From Rheinheimera salexigens (GTDB lineage Bacteria > Pseudomonadota > Gammaproteobacteria > Enterobacterales > Alteromonadaceae): DNA of 64,000 bases. Position numbers and translations under genes: made by a program. Numbering within the stretch: position 1 is the first letter of the stretch; the number at the start of each line of letters is the position of its first letter. The stretch covers positions 857,044 to 921,043 of the forward strand of contig NZ_MKEK01000001.1 in NCBI RefSeq assembly GCF_001752395.1, given 5' to 3'. Below the pieces are notes generated by a model. It did no database searches. It was not told the origin of the DNA and worked only from the letters and a program-made list of their open reading frames with translations. Of the stretch, positions 16,837-26,845 are shown one piece after another.

Positions 16837-18123
16837 TTAGCTTTGTTCGCGTTTTATGGCGCGATAACCAATATCATCGCGATAAAACATACCATCCCAG
16901 CTAATTTTTTTGGCTAACTGATAGGCTGCTTGTTGGGCTTCACTGACACTGTTACCCAGTGCAGTGGCGCATAACACACGACCACCATTAGTCACTACTT
17001 GGTAATTAGCTAATGCAGTGCCAGCATGGAATACCTTAGCGCTGTTACTATCAATGCCGTCTAAGCCCTTAATTACTAAACCTTTGGCGTAATCATCAGG
17101 ATAACCACCGGCTGCTAAAACGACACCAACGGCGGCTTGCTGGCTAAACTGAATGGTTTGACCGGCAAGTTTAGTTTGGCATGCATCTAAACATAGCTGA
17201 ACTAAATCTGACTCTAACCGCATCATTATCGGCTGGGTTTCAGGATCGCCAAAGCGGCAGTTAAATTCTAATACTTTAGCGCTGCCATCGGCAGAAATCA
17301 TTAATCCGGCATATAAAAAGCCCGTAAACACTATGCCTTCAGCGGCCATACCCTTAACGGTTGGATAAATAACTTGCTCCATCACCCAATCATGCACCGC
17401 AGGGGTAACGACGGGCGCAGGAGAATAAGCACCCATACCGCCAGTATTTGGCCCAAAATCAGCATTGTCGCGGGCTTTATGATCTTGCGAAGAGGCAAAA
17501 GGTAATGCTGTTTCACCATCAACCATGACAATAAAAGACGCTTCTTCACCGGTTAAAAACTCTTCTATAACTACACGACTGCCGGCAGCACCAAACTTAT
17601 TGCCTGCAAGCATATCGTCTATAGCGGCATAAGCTTCAGCAGCAGTTTGGGCGATAATAACGCCTTTGCCTGCGGCTAAGCCGTCGGCTTTTATTACAAT
17701 AGGTGTGCCAAGCTTATTAACAAAAGCTTTAGCAGGGTCAATGTCAGTAAAAGTTTGGTATGCCGCAGTAGGAATGTTATGCCGCGCCAAAAAGTCTTTA
17801 GCGAAGGCTTTCGAGCTTTCTAATTGGGCAGCGGCTTGGCTTGGGCCAAATATAGCTAAGCCGGCAGCATTAAAGGCATCGACGACGCCTTTAGCTAGTG
17901 GCGCTTCAGGACCAACAATAGTTAAGCCAATCTGCTGCTGCTTGGCAAAGTCGAGTAGGGCGGAAATATCATCAGCTGCAATAGCGACATTATTTAGGTT
18001 AGGCTCATTTGCCGTACCAGCATTACCCGGTGCGACAAATACTTCCGTTGCTAACGTTGATTGAGCGGCTTTCCATGCCAGCGCATGCTCACGGCCACCG
18101 CCGCCAATTACCAATACTTTCAT
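16837..18123 (-). CDS. purD: Phosphoribosylamine-glycine ligase PurD (GAR synthetase)
   Basis: PurD joins phosphoribosylamine, glycine and ATP to make GAR, the second step of purine synthesis. The ATP-grasp enzyme is full length at 428 residues: MKVLVIGGGGREHALAWKAA at the N-terminus, FGPSQAAAQLESSKAFAKDF, IKADGLAAGKGVIIA, the metal/ATP region RFGDPETQPIMMRL and the C-terminal TALGNSVSEAQQAAY. It begins 20 bp downstream of the exported methyltransferase-like gene, so the two may share a transcript, and it ends in a clear terminator. In many related bacteria purD directly follows purH; here the pair is split. Confidence 0.98.
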   Translation of the reverse strand: MKVLVIGGGGREHALAWKAAQSTLATEVFVAPGNAGTANEPNLNNVAIAADDISALLDFAKQQQIGLTIVGPEAPLAKGVVDAFNAAGLAIFGPSQAAAQLESSKAFAKDFLARHNIPTAAYQTFTDIDPAKAFVNKLGTPIVIKADGLAAGKGVIIAQTAAEAYAAIDDMLAGNKFGAAGSRVVIEEFLTGEEASFIVMVDGETALPFASSQDHKARDNADFGPNTGGMGAYSPAPVVTPAVHDWVMEQVIYPTVKGMAAEGIVFTGFLYAGLMISADGSAKVLEFNCRFGDPETQPIMMRLESDLVQLCLDACQTKLAGQTIQFSQQAAVGVVLAAGGYPDDYAKGLVIKGLDGIDSNSAKVFHAGTALANYQVVTNGGRVLCATALGNSVSEAQQAAYQLAKKISWDGMFYRDDIGYRAIKREQS

Positions 18124-18143
18124 TCAGATATCCGTCGTTTAAA

Positions 18144-18968
18144 TTATTGAGTTACAGGTTTACGAAATTTTAAAGTCATACGATTACTTTCGCCAATAGC
18201 GACATACTTAGCCCGATCTTGCTGTTTTAAGCGAAATGAAGGCGGTAACGTCCATACGCCGTGCTCATAATCAGCGGTATCTTTAGGGTTAGCATTAATA
18301 TCGCTTTTCGCTTCTAAGACAAAACCAGCTTGTTCGGCTAGCTTAATCGCCAGTTCTTCTGGTACATAACCACTTTTAACCCAATCACTATCTTTTTGGG
18401 CTGCGGGTAAACTATGCTCAACCACACCCAGCACACCACCCGGTTTTAGGGCAGTATAAAACTGTTTATAAGCGGCTAATAAAGCGGCATCACCATTTTG
18501 GCTATACCAATTATGTAAATTACGAAAGGTTAATACGATATCGGCACTGCCGGCTGGTGCAATTTCTTGTTCATTATTTACCGCAAACTCTGTTAGCACG
18601 ACCCGATTATAAATTGGGTTTGCAGCGAGTTTTTCAACAAAAGCAGCGCGGTGAGTGTTGTAGTATTCTGAAGTACTGTTACTAGGAAAATGCGCGGCAT
18701 ATAATTTGCCATGGGCAGCTAATAACGGCGCTAATATTTCAGTGTACCAACCGCCGCCTGGTGATATTTCTACTACAGTGCTATTGGGGGTTAATTCAAA
18801 AAAATGTAAGGTTTCTGCCGGATGACGATATTGATCGCGTTGTACATTGTCAGCGCTACGACTGCTATGTTCAACCGCTAATTGTATCGCGTCGAGGTTG
18901 TCATTTGCGTTGCTTAGCGGGCTAAACAGCACAGCAGATAAAACGAATGCTAATGAAACTTTTTTCAT
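18144..18968 (-). CDS. Exported class I methyltransferase-like protein (COG4798-type)
   Basis: The protein has a cleavable signal peptide (MKKVSLAFVLSAVLFSPLSNA) followed by a Rossmann-fold methyltransferase core: VVEISPGGGWYTEILAPLL (motif I, SAM-binding glycines), ADIVLTFRNLHNW (motif IV-like) and KPGGVLGVVEHS. The pattern HPAETLHFFELTPNSTVVEI is typical of predicted periplasmic methyltransferases of COG4798. The substrate is unknown, and how SAM would reach the periplasm is unclear, so the fold may have another use there. It is the first gene of a likely two-gene unit with purD (20 bp gap). The length of 274 residues is normal for the group. Confidence 0.8.
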   Translation of the reverse strand: MKKVSLAFVLSAVLFSPLSNANDNLDAIQLAVEHSSRSADNVQRDQYRHPAETLHFFELTPNSTVVEISPGGGWYTEILAPLLAAHGKLYAAHFPSNSTSEYYNTHRAAFVEKLAANPIYNRVVLTEFAVNNEQEIAPAGSADIVLTFRNLHNWYSQNGDAALLAAYKQFYTALKPGGVLGVVEHSLPAAQKDSDWVKSGYVPEELAIKLAEQAGFVLEAKSDINANPKDTADYEHGVWTLPPSFRLKQQDRAKYVAIGESNRMTLKFRKPVTQ

Positions 18969-19140
18969 GCTACGTATCCTCTGAGGGTAAAATTGGCTTT
19001 AGTGTAGCAAAGCCAAGTTAAAAAGATAGAAATTCGTCGGCAATAAGTTGCTGAAATAGCATAGAGCTGGCCTGCTCTTTTTCATAAACAAACGCTTTAG
19101 CCTATGGTAGAATGCCGACCCTTTTATGCGGGACGCCTTA

Positions 19141-19926
19141 ATGTTAGAGCAGATTCGAATTGTATTAGTTGGCACCAGCCATACCGGAAACATAGGCTCG
19201 GTAGCACGTGCTATGAAAACCATGGGCTTATCAAGCCTATACCTAGTTGCGCCTAAAGAACTGCCAGATGGCCAAGCTTATGCGTTAGCGGCCGGTGCGA
19301 GTGATATCTTGGCTCAAGCTAAAATTTTTGACTCTTTAGCCCCGGCTATAGCAGATTGTGGTTTAGTGGTAGGCAGCAGTGCCCGTTCGCGTACGCTGAG
19401 CTGGCCAATGTTAGAGCCAAGAGACTGCGGCGAAAAAGCCATAAGCGAAGCCCAGCAGCATCCAGTTGCTATTGTGTTTGGTCGCGAAAGCAGTGGTTTA
19501 TCTAATGAAGAGCTGCAACTGTGTAATTATCATGTCTGTATTAATGCTAATCCGGAATATAGCTCATTAAATTTAGCCATGGCCGTGCAACTGGTTTGTT
19601 ATGAAGTGCGTATGGCATGGTTAGCACAAGCAAAGCAGACGCAAGATAATCAGACACAAAGTGAGCAGTCACAAATTGAATCAGCACATACTGATGCTGA
19701 AATTAACTATCCTAGCAATCAGCAAATGGAAAGTTTTTATCAGCATTTAGAGCAAACCCTAGATGATACGGGCTTTATTATTAAGCAGCATCCGGGTGTG
19801 GTGATGACCAAATTAAAACGCTTATTTAACCGCGCGCGGCCAGAAGAGGCTGAATATAATATTTTGCGCGGAATTTTAACCTCGGTACAGCGTTTTGGCT
19901 CTGTTGTGTCGCGGACTAAGGAGTAA
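19141..19926 (+). CDS. trmJ: tRNA (cytidine/uridine-2'-O-)-methyltransferase TrmJ
   Basis: TrmJ methylates the 2'-OH of residue 32 in tRNA anticodon loops. It is a SPOUT (TrmH-type) knotted methyltransferase. Motifs seen are [20 protein letters not shown] (N-terminal SPOUT motif 1), [17 protein letters not shown] (motif 2) and [15 protein letters not shown] (motif 3 and knot). The C-terminal region after a Gln-rich linker (about residues 160-185) is the dimerisation extension. The start ATG 19141 begins [11 protein letters not shown], 261 residues; an in-frame ATG 15 bp upstream has no homologous residues. It heads the trmJ-cysE-isc gene string. Confidence 0.96.
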   Translation: MLEQIRIVLVGTSHTGNIGSVARAMKTMGLSSLYLVAPKELPDGQAYALAAGASDILAQAKIFDSLAPAIADCGLVVGSSARSRTLSWPMLEPRDCGEKAISEAQQHPVAIVFGRESSGLSNEELQLCNYHVCINANPEYSSLNLAMAVQLVCYEVRMAWLAQAKQTQDNQTQSEQSQIESAHTDAEINYPSNQQMESFYQHLEQTLDDTGFIIKQHPGVVMTKLKRLFNRARPEEAEYNILRGILTSVQRFGSVVSRTKE

Positions 19927-19930
19927 CAAT

Positions 19931-20740
19931 ATGTTTGCTGGTATTCGCGAAGATATAAAAAGTGTGTTTAATCGCGATCCCGCGGCTCGGAATACGTTTG
20001 AAGTATTAACCACTTATCCGGGCTTACATGCTATTTGGTGGCATCGGCTTAGCCATAGGTTGTGGCGAGCGAACTGGACGTGGTTAGCACGATTTATTAG
20101 CACATTTTCGCGTTGGGTGACCGGCATTGAAATTCACCCGGGAGCGAAGATTGGTCGGCGCTGTTTTATTGACCATGGCATGGGTGTGGTGATTGGTGAA
20201 ACCGCTGAAATTGGCGATGATTGTACACTTTATCATGGTGTGACCTTAGGTGGCACCAGTTGGACTGCGGGAAAACGCCATCCAACATTAGGCAACGGCG
20301 TAGTGATTGGCGCAGGGGCAAAAGTATTAGGCCCGTTACATGTCGGCGAAAATGCCCGTATTGGCTCCAATGCTGTGGTGGTTAAAGATGTGCCTGCTGG
20401 CGCGACGGTGATTGGCATTCCGGGTCGGGTGGTGGCTAGAGCAGATATTACGCTTAGTGACGAACGTAAACATATGGCTAAAAAGTTTGGCTTTGATGCT
20501 TATGCGGTGTCAGCAGACAGTCCAGATCCGGTTGCTAATGCGATTGGTCGGATGCTAGATCATATTCAAATGTTAGATAACAAAGTGGCAGAGCTGTGCC
20601 ATGGCGTTAATGAACTGGGAGGAAATGTTTGCAGCAAAGTACCGACAGTAGATATTAAAGAAGAAGACTTTTTACAAGCAGAACAAAGGGCCGCAGAGGC
20701 GAGAGCGAAAGATATCGCTGCTTTTGATCCGGAAATATAA
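19931..20740 (+). CDS. cysE: Serine O-acetyltransferase CysE
   Basis: CysE makes O-acetylserine from serine and acetyl-CoA, the first step of cysteine synthesis. The start is ATG 19931 with AAGGAG overlapping the trmJ stop (4 bp between the genes), giving 269 residues. Hexapeptide-repeat left-handed beta-helix residues are clear: [73 protein letters not shown]. Its place directly before iscR fits the supply of cysteine sulfur to IscS. The C-terminal extension past the beta-helix ([19 protein letters not shown] and onward) resembles the longer CysE form found beside isc operons. Confidence 0.95.
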   Translation: MFAGIREDIKSVFNRDPAARNTFEVLTTYPGLHAIWWHRLSHRLWRANWTWLARFISTFSRWVTGIEIHPGAKIGRRCFIDHGMGVVIGETAEIGDDCTLYHGVTLGGTSWTAGKRHPTLGNGVVIGAGAKVLGPLHVGENARIGSNAVVVKDVPAGATVIGIPGRVVARADITLSDERKHMAKKFGFDAYAVSADSPDPVANAIGRMLDHIQMLDNKVAELCHGVNELGGNVCSKVPTVDIKEEDFLQAEQRAAEARAKDIAAFDPEI

Positions 20741-20757
20741 ACGCGGGTTTGGCCTGA

Positions 20758-20807
20758 ATACTTGACTGTTTTACTCAGCTTAATACTTGACTAAATTGGT
20801 CAGGTAT
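20758..20807 (+). promoter_or_regulatory. Two adjacent IscR type 1 boxes overlapping the isc promoter
   Basis: Two 25-bp sites stand back to back: 20758-20782 (partial match, begins ATACTTGACT) and 20783-20807 (strong match, begins ATACTTGACTAAATT and ends GTCAGGTAT). The E. coli [2Fe-2S]-IscR type 1 consensus has the same ATA..TGACT....AGTCA..TAT arrangement. The second overlaps the -35 box, so holo-IscR should repress the operon when Fe-S clusters are plentiful. Confidence 0.88.
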
Positions 20808-20814
20808 GTAGAAT
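20787..20814 (+). promoter_or_regulatory. Predicted sigma-70 promoter of the isc operon
   Basis: TTGACT at 20787-20792 and TAGAAT at 20809-20814 are separated by 16 bp, inside the strong IscR box and about 28 bp before the iscR start. Confidence 0.75.
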
Positions 20815-20841
20815 GGAGCTATAACATTCAGGGAGCAGACT

Positions 20842-21324
20842 ATGAGATTAACTTCGAAAGGACGTTATGCAGTAACGGCTATGTTAGATGTAGCCTTACA
20901 CAAAGCGACTGGGCCTGTATCTCTTGCTGATATTTCAGAACGACAAGGCATATCGCTGTCTTATTTAGAGCAGTTATTTGCTCGGTTACGTAGATATGGC
21001 TTAGTTAGCAGTGTGCGCGGTCCTGGTGGTGGTTATCAGCTGAGCCGTGAAGCCTCGTTAATTACTGTATCTGACGTTATTACTGCGGTAGACGAAACCG
21101 TAGACGCAACACGGTGTCAGGGTAAGTCAGACTGTCAAGGTGGCATGCGTTGTTTAACGCATTCGCTATGGAGCGATTTAAGCCACCGAATTGAAGATTT
21201 CTTAACCAACATTTCGTTGGGTGAGCTGGTAAACCAGCAAGATGTAAAAATCGTCGCAAAACGGCAAAATGACCGTAATGTAAAGAATCCGGCAACTGAT
21301 ATAGACGTCAGTTGTCAGCTGTAA
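20842..21324 (+). CDS. iscR: Fe-S cluster regulator IscR
   Basis: IscR is the Rrf2-family regulator that senses Fe-S status. With a [2Fe-2S] cluster it represses the isc operon. The winged helix begins [20 protein letters not shown] and includes [20 protein letters not shown] and [11 protein letters not shown]. The cluster ligands C92, C98 and C104 plus H107 are all present ([20 protein letters not shown]). The 160-residue length is typical. It is the first gene of iscRSUA-hscBA-fdx and is preceded by two IscR boxes, so autoregulation is expected. The ribosome site is GGGAG about 7 bp before the ATG. Confidence 0.97.
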   Translation: MRLTSKGRYAVTAMLDVALHKATGPVSLADISERQGISLSYLEQLFARLRRYGLVSSVRGPGGGYQLSREASLITVSDVITAVDETVDATRCQGKSDCQGGMRCLTHSLWSDLSHRIEDFLTNISLGELVNQQDVKIVAKRQNDRNVKNPATDIDVSCQL

Positions 21325-21343
21325 GTGAAACACGGAGCAAATA

Positions 21344-22558
21344 ATGAAGCTACCTATTTATCTTGACTACGCTGCAACTTCACCTGTTGACATGCAGGTT
21401 GCAGAAAAAATGATGCAATTTATGACGATGGACGGTGAGTTTGGTAATCCAGCGTCACGTTCGCATCGTTTTGGCTGGCAAGCAGAAGAGGCAGTAGAAA
21501 TTGCCCGTAGCCAAGTGGCCGATTTAATTAACGCCGATCCGCGTGAAATCGTATTTACCTCAGGTGCCACTGAATCAGATAACTTAGCCATTAAAGGTGC
21601 TGCTAACTTTTATCATAAAAAAGGTAAGCACTTAATCACAGTGAAAACTGAACATAAAGCTGTGTTAGACACCATGCGTCAATTAGAGCGTGAAGGCTAC
21701 GAAGTGACTTATTTAGAGCCACAAACCGACGGTATATTAACCTTGGCTCAAATCGAAGCTGCTGTGCGCCCAGACACCACCTTAATAAGTGTGATGTTTG
21801 TTAATAACGAAATTGGTGTGGTACAAGATATTGCTGCTATTGGTGAGTATTGCCGTAGTAATAATATTCTATTCCATGTCGATGCTGCGCAAGCACCTGG
21901 TAAGGTTGAGATTGATTTACAAACCTTAAAAGTCGACTTAATGTCTTTTTCAGGCCACAAAGCTTATGGGCCTAAAGGTATTGGTGCTTTATATGTACGT
22001 CGTAAGCCACGTATTCGTTTAGAAGCACAAATGCACGGCGGTGGTCATGAGCGTGGTATGCGTTCAGGTACTTTAGCTACGCACCAAATTGTTGGTATGG
22101 GTGAAGCTTTCGCTGTCATGAAACAAAAAATGGCGACAGAAAATAAGCGCATTACTGAATTACGCGACCGTTTATTAAAGGGCGTGGAAGGTATTGAGCA
22201 AGTGTTTTTAAACGGCAACGCCGAACAACGCGTGCCGCATATTACCAATATCAGTTTTAATTATGTTGAAGGCGAGTCGTTGATAATGGCCTTAAAAGAT
22301 ATTGCCGTATCATCAGGTTCAGCCTGTACTTCAGCCAGCTTAGAGCCATCTTATGTATTACGTGCTTTGGGTATGAGCGATGAACTGGCTCACAGTTCTA
22401 TTCGTTTCAGTATTGGCCGCTATACAACAGAAGCGCAAATTGATCACACAATCAAGATTGTGCATCAAGCAATAGATAAGCTCCGTGCAATGTCACCATT
22501 ATGGGATATGTACAAAGACGGTATCGATTTAAACACTGTGGTTTGGGCTGCGCACTAA
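21344..22558 (+). CDS. iscS: Cysteine desulfurase IscS
   Basis: IscS takes sulfur from cysteine as a persulfide and hands it to IscU, and also to tRNA thiolation and other pathways. This is a PLP-dependent class V aminotransferase fold of 404 residues, the standard length. The Schiff-base lysine is K206 in [12 protein letters not shown] and the persulfide cysteine is C328 in [14 protein letters not shown], inside the mobile loop. The PLP region [13 protein letters not shown] and [10 protein letters not shown] are also present. It lies 19 bp after iscR within the operon. Confidence 0.98.
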   Translation: MKLPIYLDYAATSPVDMQVAEKMMQFMTMDGEFGNPASRSHRFGWQAEEAVEIARSQVADLINADPREIVFTSGATESDNLAIKGAANFYHKKGKHLITVKTEHKAVLDTMRQLEREGYEVTYLEPQTDGILTLAQIEAAVRPDTTLISVMFVNNEIGVVQDIAAIGEYCRSNNILFHVDAAQAPGKVEIDLQTLKVDLMSFSGHKAYGPKGIGALYVRRKPRIRLEAQMHGGGHERGMRSGTLATHQIVGMGEAFAVMKQKMATENKRITELRDRLLKGVEGIEQVFLNGNAEQRVPHITNISFNYVEGESLIMALKDIAVSSGSACTSASLEPSYVLRALGMSDELAHSSIRFSIGRYTTEAQIDHTIKIVHQAIDKLRAMSPLWDMYKDGIDLNTVVWAAH

Positions 22559-22588
22559 GCGTAACTGACCACCAGAGAGGTAATTATC

Positions 22589-22972
22589 ATGGCATACAGC
22601 GATAAAGTAATTGATCACTATGAGAATCCACGTAACGTGGGTTCATTTGATGCAGACGATGACAGTATCGCAACCGGTATGGTTGGCGCGCCTGCTTGTG
22701 GCGACGTAATGAAGTTGCAAATTAAAGTCAGTGCAGATGGCATTATTGAAGATGCTAAATTTAAAACCTACGGCTGTGGTAGTGCTATAGCTTCTAGCTC
22801 ATTAGTCACTGAATGGGTTAAAGGTAAAACACTGGCTGAAGCGCAAGAAATCAAAAATACTGATATTGCCCACGAGCTAGCTTTACCACCGGTGAAAATT
22901 CACTGTTCTATTTTAGCTGAAGACGCTATTAAAGCCGCAATTGCTAACTACAAGCAAAAGCGAGGAGGTTAA
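22589..22972 (+). CDS. iscU: Fe-S cluster assembly scaffold IscU
   Basis: IscU is the scaffold on which [2Fe-2S] and [4Fe-4S] clusters are built before transfer. It has 127 residues with the three cluster cysteines C37 (GAPACGD), C63 (TYGCGSA) and C106 (KIHCSIL), and the HscA-binding motif LPPVK at 99-103. The presence of this motif fits the intact hscBA genes downstream. The ribosome site is GAGAGG 8-9 bp before the ATG. Confidence 0.98.
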   Translation: MAYSDKVIDHYENPRNVGSFDADDDSIATGMVGAPACGDVMKLQIKVSADGIIEDAKFKTYGCGSAIASSSLVTEWVKGKTLAEAQEIKNTDIAHELALPPVKIHCSILAEDAIKAAIANYKQKRGG

Positions 22973-22977
22973 TTCGT

Positions 22978-23301
22978 ATGGCGATTTCGATGACTGCAGC
23001 AGCAGCAGACAGAGTACGTAATTTTTTACATAATCGTGGCAAGGGTATTGGCTTGCGGGTGGGTGTGAAAACAACGGGCTGTTCTGGATTAGCCTATGTG
23101 CTAGAGTTTGTCGATACGCTAAACGAAGATGACCAAGTATTTGAACACGATGAGTTAAAGTTAATTGTCGATGGTAAAAGCTTGGTCTATATCGATGGTA
23201 CACAGCTGGATTTTGTTAAAGAAGGCCTAAACGAAGGTTTTCAATTTACCAACCCTAACGTCGATGGCGAATGTGGTTGTGGTGAAAGCTTTACAGTTTA
23301 A
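22978..23301 (+). CDS. iscA: A-type Fe-S carrier IscA
   Basis: IscA is a carrier or iron-donor protein of the ISC pathway that helps mature [4Fe-4S] proteins. The HesB-like fold of 107 residues has the three conserved cysteines C35 (TTGCSGLAY), C99 and C101 (GECGCGESF). It begins 5 bp after iscU with GAGGAGG as ribosome site, so it is tightly coupled. Confidence 0.97.
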   Translation: MAISMTAAAADRVRNFLHNRGKGIGLRVGVKTTGCSGLAYVLEFVDTLNEDDQVFEHDELKLIVDGKSLVYIDGTQLDFVKEGLNEGFQFTNPNVDGECGCGESFTV

Positions 23302-23315
23302 CGTTTAGGGTTCTG

Positions 23316-23840
23316 ATGAATTATTTTCAGCTGTTTAATTTACCAGCTCAGTTTGATCTTAATCTTACTGAGCTAAGCTCGCGCTATATTAAGTTGCAGT
23401 GTCAGTTTCATCCTGATAAACATTCAGCCGGATCGGAACGCGATCGGCTGTTGTCAGTGCAACAAACCGCTAATATCAATGATGCCTACCATAACCTGAA
23501 GCAACCTTTACTTCGGGCGGAGCATTTATTGGCGTTACGCGGATTAAGAATTGACGATGAACAGCGAAGCTTTAGCGATCCGATGTTTTTAATGCAACAA
23601 ATGACCTTGCGTGAACAATTAGCGGATATAAAAACCGCTACTGATCCTGATGCCGTTATCGACAATGTTGAACGCGAGTTACAGCAAGCTAAAAAGCAAT
23701 TGCTGGCAGAATTAACCACAGCATTAGCAGAAGACAAACCAGAGCAGGATCAGCAAGCTGCTGATCTAATTCGAAAACTTAAATTTTTCTATAAATTGCA
23801 GCATGAGCTGGAGTTAATAGAACAGCAACTAAAAGATTAA
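23316..23840 (+). CDS. hscB: Co-chaperone HscB (J-protein)
   Basis: HscB is the J-domain partner that brings IscU to HscA and stimulates its ATPase. The N-terminal J domain carries the HPD motif in [12 protein letters not shown]. The C-terminal three-helix domain (about residues 90-174) binds IscU. The length of 174 residues is close to E. coli HscB (171). It lies 14 bp after iscA and 8 bp before hscA. Confidence 0.95.
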   Translation: MNYFQLFNLPAQFDLNLTELSSRYIKLQCQFHPDKHSAGSERDRLLSVQQTANINDAYHNLKQPLLRAEHLLALRGLRIDDEQRSFSDPMFLMQQMTLREQLADIKTATDPDAVIDNVERELQQAKKQLLAELTTALAEDKPEQDQQAADLIRKLKFFYKLQHELELIEQQLKD

Positions 23841-23848
23841 ACTTTACT

Positions 23849-25705
23849 ATGGCGTTATTACAGATCGCGGAACCTGGCCAAAGTACTGCTCCCCATCAAC
23901 ATAAGTTGGCTGCAGGAATTGACTTAGGTACAACGAATTCATTAGTAGCAACGGTGCGTAGCGGCGAAGCTAAAACCTTGCTCAACGCACAAGGCCAAGA
24001 TATGTTGCCTTCTGTGGTGCGATATACTGCAGAGCAAGTGATTGTTGGTCACGAGGCAATGCAGGCAGCAATTAGTGATGCTGAAAATACCATAGTGTCG
24101 GTAAAACGACTGATGGGTAAAGGCTATGCTGAAATTGCCAAATTAAATGAAAAAGTACCCTATCGATTAATAGACCAAGAAGGTTTAGTGGCGATTGAGA
24201 CTGCACAAGGGGCCAAGAACCCGGTGCAAGTATCTGCTGAAATTTTAACAAGCTTAGCCAACACAGCCAGTGCAGCCTTAGGTGGCGACTTAATGGGTGT
24301 GGTGATTACCGTTCCTGCTTATTTTGATGATGCTCAGCGTCAAGCGACCAAAGATGCGGCAACTTTAGCTGGGCTTCATGTTTTACGCTTATTAAATGAG
24401 CCTACTGCAGCCGCTTTAGCTTATGGTTTAGATTCAGGCCAAGAAGGCGTTATTGCCGTATACGACTTAGGCGGCGGTACTTTTGATATCTCTATTTTAC
24501 GCTTACAACGCGGTATATTTGAAGTATTAGCCACTGGCGGCGATGCGGCTTTAGGCGGTGATGATTTTGATCATGCCATTGTAGCTTGGCTGCAACAACA
24601 AACAGGCGAGACTAGCTTAAATCATCAAGCCATGCGCCAATATTTAACCACTGCACGTAGTGTTAAAGAACAATTAACGGACAGCGATCTGGTTGAGTTT
24701 TCATTGCCGACAGCTCAAGGTCATTATAACGGTAGTTTAAGTCGGACTGATTTTGAACAGTTAGTTACCGCTTTAGTTAAAAAGACTACTCGTACCTGTC
24801 GCCAAGTATTACGCGATGCTGATATTACAGCCGAAGATGTGGTTAAAGTCGTGATGGTAGGCGGCAGCACCCGAGTACCTTGCGTACGTGAAGGGGTGGC
24901 TAGCTTCTTTAACACCCAACCATTAACTAGTATTGATCCGGATAAAGTCGTTGCGATTGGCGCGGCAATTCAAGCCAACGTATTGGTCGGTAATAAAGCT
25001 GATAACGATACCTTGTTATTGGACGTGATCCCGCTGTCTTTAGGTTTAGAAACCATGGGTGGATTAACCGAGAAAATTATTCCGCGAAATACTGTTATTC
25101 CGGTGTCACGTGCACAAGAATTTACTACGTTTAAAGATGGCCAAACTGCTATGGCTTTGCATGTAGTGCAAGGTGAACGTGAACTAGTTGACGATTGTCG
25201 TTCATTGGCGCGGTTTGAACTGCGTAATATCCCGGCGATGCCCGCAGGCGGCGCTCATATTCGCGTGACATTTCAAGTTGATGCCGATGGTTTATTAAGT
25301 GTTAATGCTGAAGAGAAATCGACCGGCGTTAAATCCAGTATTCAAGTTAAACCGTCTTACGGTTTAAGCGATGATCAAGTCGCCACTATGTTAAAAAGCT
25401 CTATGCAATATGCACGAGAAGATATGCAATTGCGCTTGCTACGAGAGCAACAAGTTGAAGCTGAACGCGTACTTGAAGCCATTACTCAAGCGTTAGCCGC
25501 GGATGCTGCTTTATTAAGTGCTGACGAATTAACAGATATTAAACAAGCTTTAGTCGAGTTAGCCCAAGTGAAAGCTGGCGATGACACGGCAGCAATTAAA
25601 GCTGCAATTGAACAGACAAACACACTGACTGACGACTTTGCCGCGCGCCGAATGGATAGTTCTATTCGTCTTGCGTTACAAGGTCATAACGTGGACGAGG
25701 TATAG
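23849..25705 (+). CDS. hscA: Hsp70-type chaperone HscA
   Basis: HscA is the specialised Hsp70 that, with HscB, releases Fe-S clusters from IscU. The nucleotide-binding domain shows [48 protein letters not shown] and [14 protein letters not shown]. The substrate-binding domain follows with [17 protein letters not shown] and a helical lid. The length of 618 residues matches the family (616 in E. coli). Only 3 bp separate it from fdx. Confidence 0.97.
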   Translation: MALLQIAEPGQSTAPHQHKLAAGIDLGTTNSLVATVRSGEAKTLLNAQGQDMLPSVVRYTAEQVIVGHEAMQAAISDAENTIVSVKRLMGKGYAEIAKLNEKVPYRLIDQEGLVAIETAQGAKNPVQVSAEILTSLANTASAALGGDLMGVVITVPAYFDDAQRQATKDAATLAGLHVLRLLNEPTAAALAYGLDSGQEGVIAVYDLGGGTFDISILRLQRGIFEVLATGGDAALGGDDFDHAIVAWLQQQTGETSLNHQAMRQYLTTARSVKEQLTDSDLVEFSLPTAQGHYNGSLSRTDFEQLVTALVKKTTRTCRQVLRDADITAEDVVKVVMVGGSTRVPCVREGVASFFNTQPLTSIDPDKVVAIGAAIQANVLVGNKADNDTLLLDVIPLSLGLETMGGLTEKIIPRNTVIPVSRAQEFTTFKDGQTAMALHVVQGERELVDDCRSLARFELRNIPAMPAGGAHIRVTFQVDADGLLSVNAEEKSTGVKSSIQVKPSYGLSDDQVATMLKSSMQYAREDMQLRLLREQQVEAERVLEAITQALAADAALLSADELTDIKQALVELAQVKAGDDTAAIKAAIEQTNTLTDDFAARRMDSSIRLALQGHNVDEV

Positions 25706-25708
25706 TAA

Positions 25709-26044
25709 ATGGCTCAAATCGTATTTTTACCCCATGCTGAATTATGCCCTGAAGGCGCAGCGTTAGAAGCTAAACCTGGCGAAACAGTATTAGATGTTGC
25801 GCTACGCAATGGCATTTCTATTGAACATGCCTGTGAAAAATCCTGTGCCTGTACCACTTGCCATATTATTGTTCGCGAAGGCTTTTATTCATTAAAAGAA
25901 AGTGATGAATTAGAAGACGATATGTTAGATAAAGCCTGGGGCTTAGAGCCAGAATCTCGTTTAGGCTGTCAGGCAAGAATTGCCGATGAAGATTTAATTG
26001 TCGAGATCCCAAAATATACCGTCAATATGGTTAGCGAAGGCTAA
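25709..26044 (+). CDS. fdx: ISC-type [2Fe-2S] ferredoxin Fdx
   Basis: This adrenodoxin-like ferredoxin supplies electrons for cluster assembly on IscU. In 111 residues the four cluster ligands are C42, C48, C51 (HACEKSCACTTCH) and C87 (RLGCQAR), in the CX5CX2C...C pattern. It is the last isc gene here and a hairpin terminator follows. The small gene iscX that follows fdx in enterobacteria is not present. Confidence 0.97.
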   Translation: MAQIVFLPHAELCPEGAALEAKPGETVLDVALRNGISIEHACEKSCACTTCHIIVREGFYSLKESDELEDDMLDKAWGLEPESRLGCQARIADEDLIVEIPKYTVNMVSEG

Positions 26045-26087
26045 ACAGTCTGATATTTAGTTAGCCTAATGCTTCGTTATTGCAAAT

Positions 26088-26115
26088 AAAGCCTTATCCC
26101 GTGTGGTAAGGCTTT
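26088..26115 (+). terminator. Terminator of the isc operon
   Basis: AAAGCCTTA (26088-26096) pairs with TAAGGCTTT (26107-26115), a perfect 9-bp stem with a 10-base loop, followed by GTTATTTTTA. It closes the isc operon 43 bp after fdx. Confidence 0.85.
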
Positions 26116-26217
26116 GTTATTTTTACTTAAGATAATTAGCTTAAGTAAAAATTGACAGTATTGGTTATAAAAACAGCTTTTTTACGGCAACAAATAGGTT
26201 TTTATTTACTTATAGCG

Positions 26218-26223
26218 TATAAT
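26218..26223 (+). promoter_or_regulatory. Probable -10 box of the ndk promoter
   Basis: TATAAT at 26218-26223 lies 57 bp before the ndk start. The -35 region 17 bp upstream (TAGGTT) is weak. A TTGACA at 26152-26157 has no well-placed -10 box. Confidence 0.45.
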
Positions 26224-26280
26224 TTGCCGCCTTAAAATTTATCACCTTATTTATTCATTAACTTTAATCAGGAGCCTATA

Positions 26281-26712
26281 ATGGCCTTAGAACGTACTTT
26301 TTCAATTATCAAACCAGATGCAGTTGCTAAAAATGTAATTGGTGCTATTTACAACCGTTTTGAGACTGCTGGTTTACGTATTGTTGCTTCAAAAATGGTT
26401 CACTTAAGCCAAGAACAAGCTGAGGGCTTTTATGCTGAGCATAAAGCACGTCCATTTTTTAATGCATTAGTGTCTTTCATGATTTCTGGCCCAGTGATGG
26501 TTCAGGTTTTAGAAGGCGAAAATGCGGTACTTAAAAATCGTGAAATCATGGGCGCAACTAACCCAGCTGAAGCGTTAGCCGGTACTTTACGTGCTGACTA
26601 CGCTGCTAGCATTGATGAAAACGCAGTTCACGGTTCAGACGCTGCGGCATCAGCTGCACGTGAAATTGCTTACTTCTTCACTGAAGCTGAGCTATGTGCA
26701 CGTACTCGTTAA
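26281..26712 (+). CDS. ndk: Nucleoside diphosphate kinase
   Basis: Ndk balances nucleoside triphosphate pools by phosphate transfer through a phosphohistidine. In 143 residues the active-site histidine is H117 ([20 protein letters not shown]), and the N-terminal [15 protein letters not shown] and [16 protein letters not shown] are typical. It has its own putative promoter and is closed by a hairpin, so it is probably a single-gene unit between isc and rlmN. Confidence 0.98.
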   Translation: MALERTFSIIKPDAVAKNVIGAIYNRFETAGLRIVASKMVHLSQEQAEGFYAEHKARPFFNALVSFMISGPVMVQVLEGENAVLKNREIMGATNPAEALAGTLRADYAASIDENAVHGSDAAASAAREIAYFFTEAELCARTR

Positions 26713-26736
26713 GATTAACCTCTTAATGAAAATGAT

Positions 26737-26760
26737 TTAAGGGAGCATTGGCTCCCTTAA
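26737..26760 (+). terminator. Hairpin terminator of ndk
   Basis: TTAAGGGAGC and GCTCCCTTAA form a perfect 10-bp stem with a 4-base loop, 24 bp after the ndk stop. The T-tract is short. Confidence 0.75.
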
Positions 26761-26845
26761 TCTAAGTAGGTGCTTAATCAATACAGTACCTACTTAGAGC
26801 AGTATTTTATAGCTATTGTTTATTGTGGTAAGGAGTGCTCGACAC

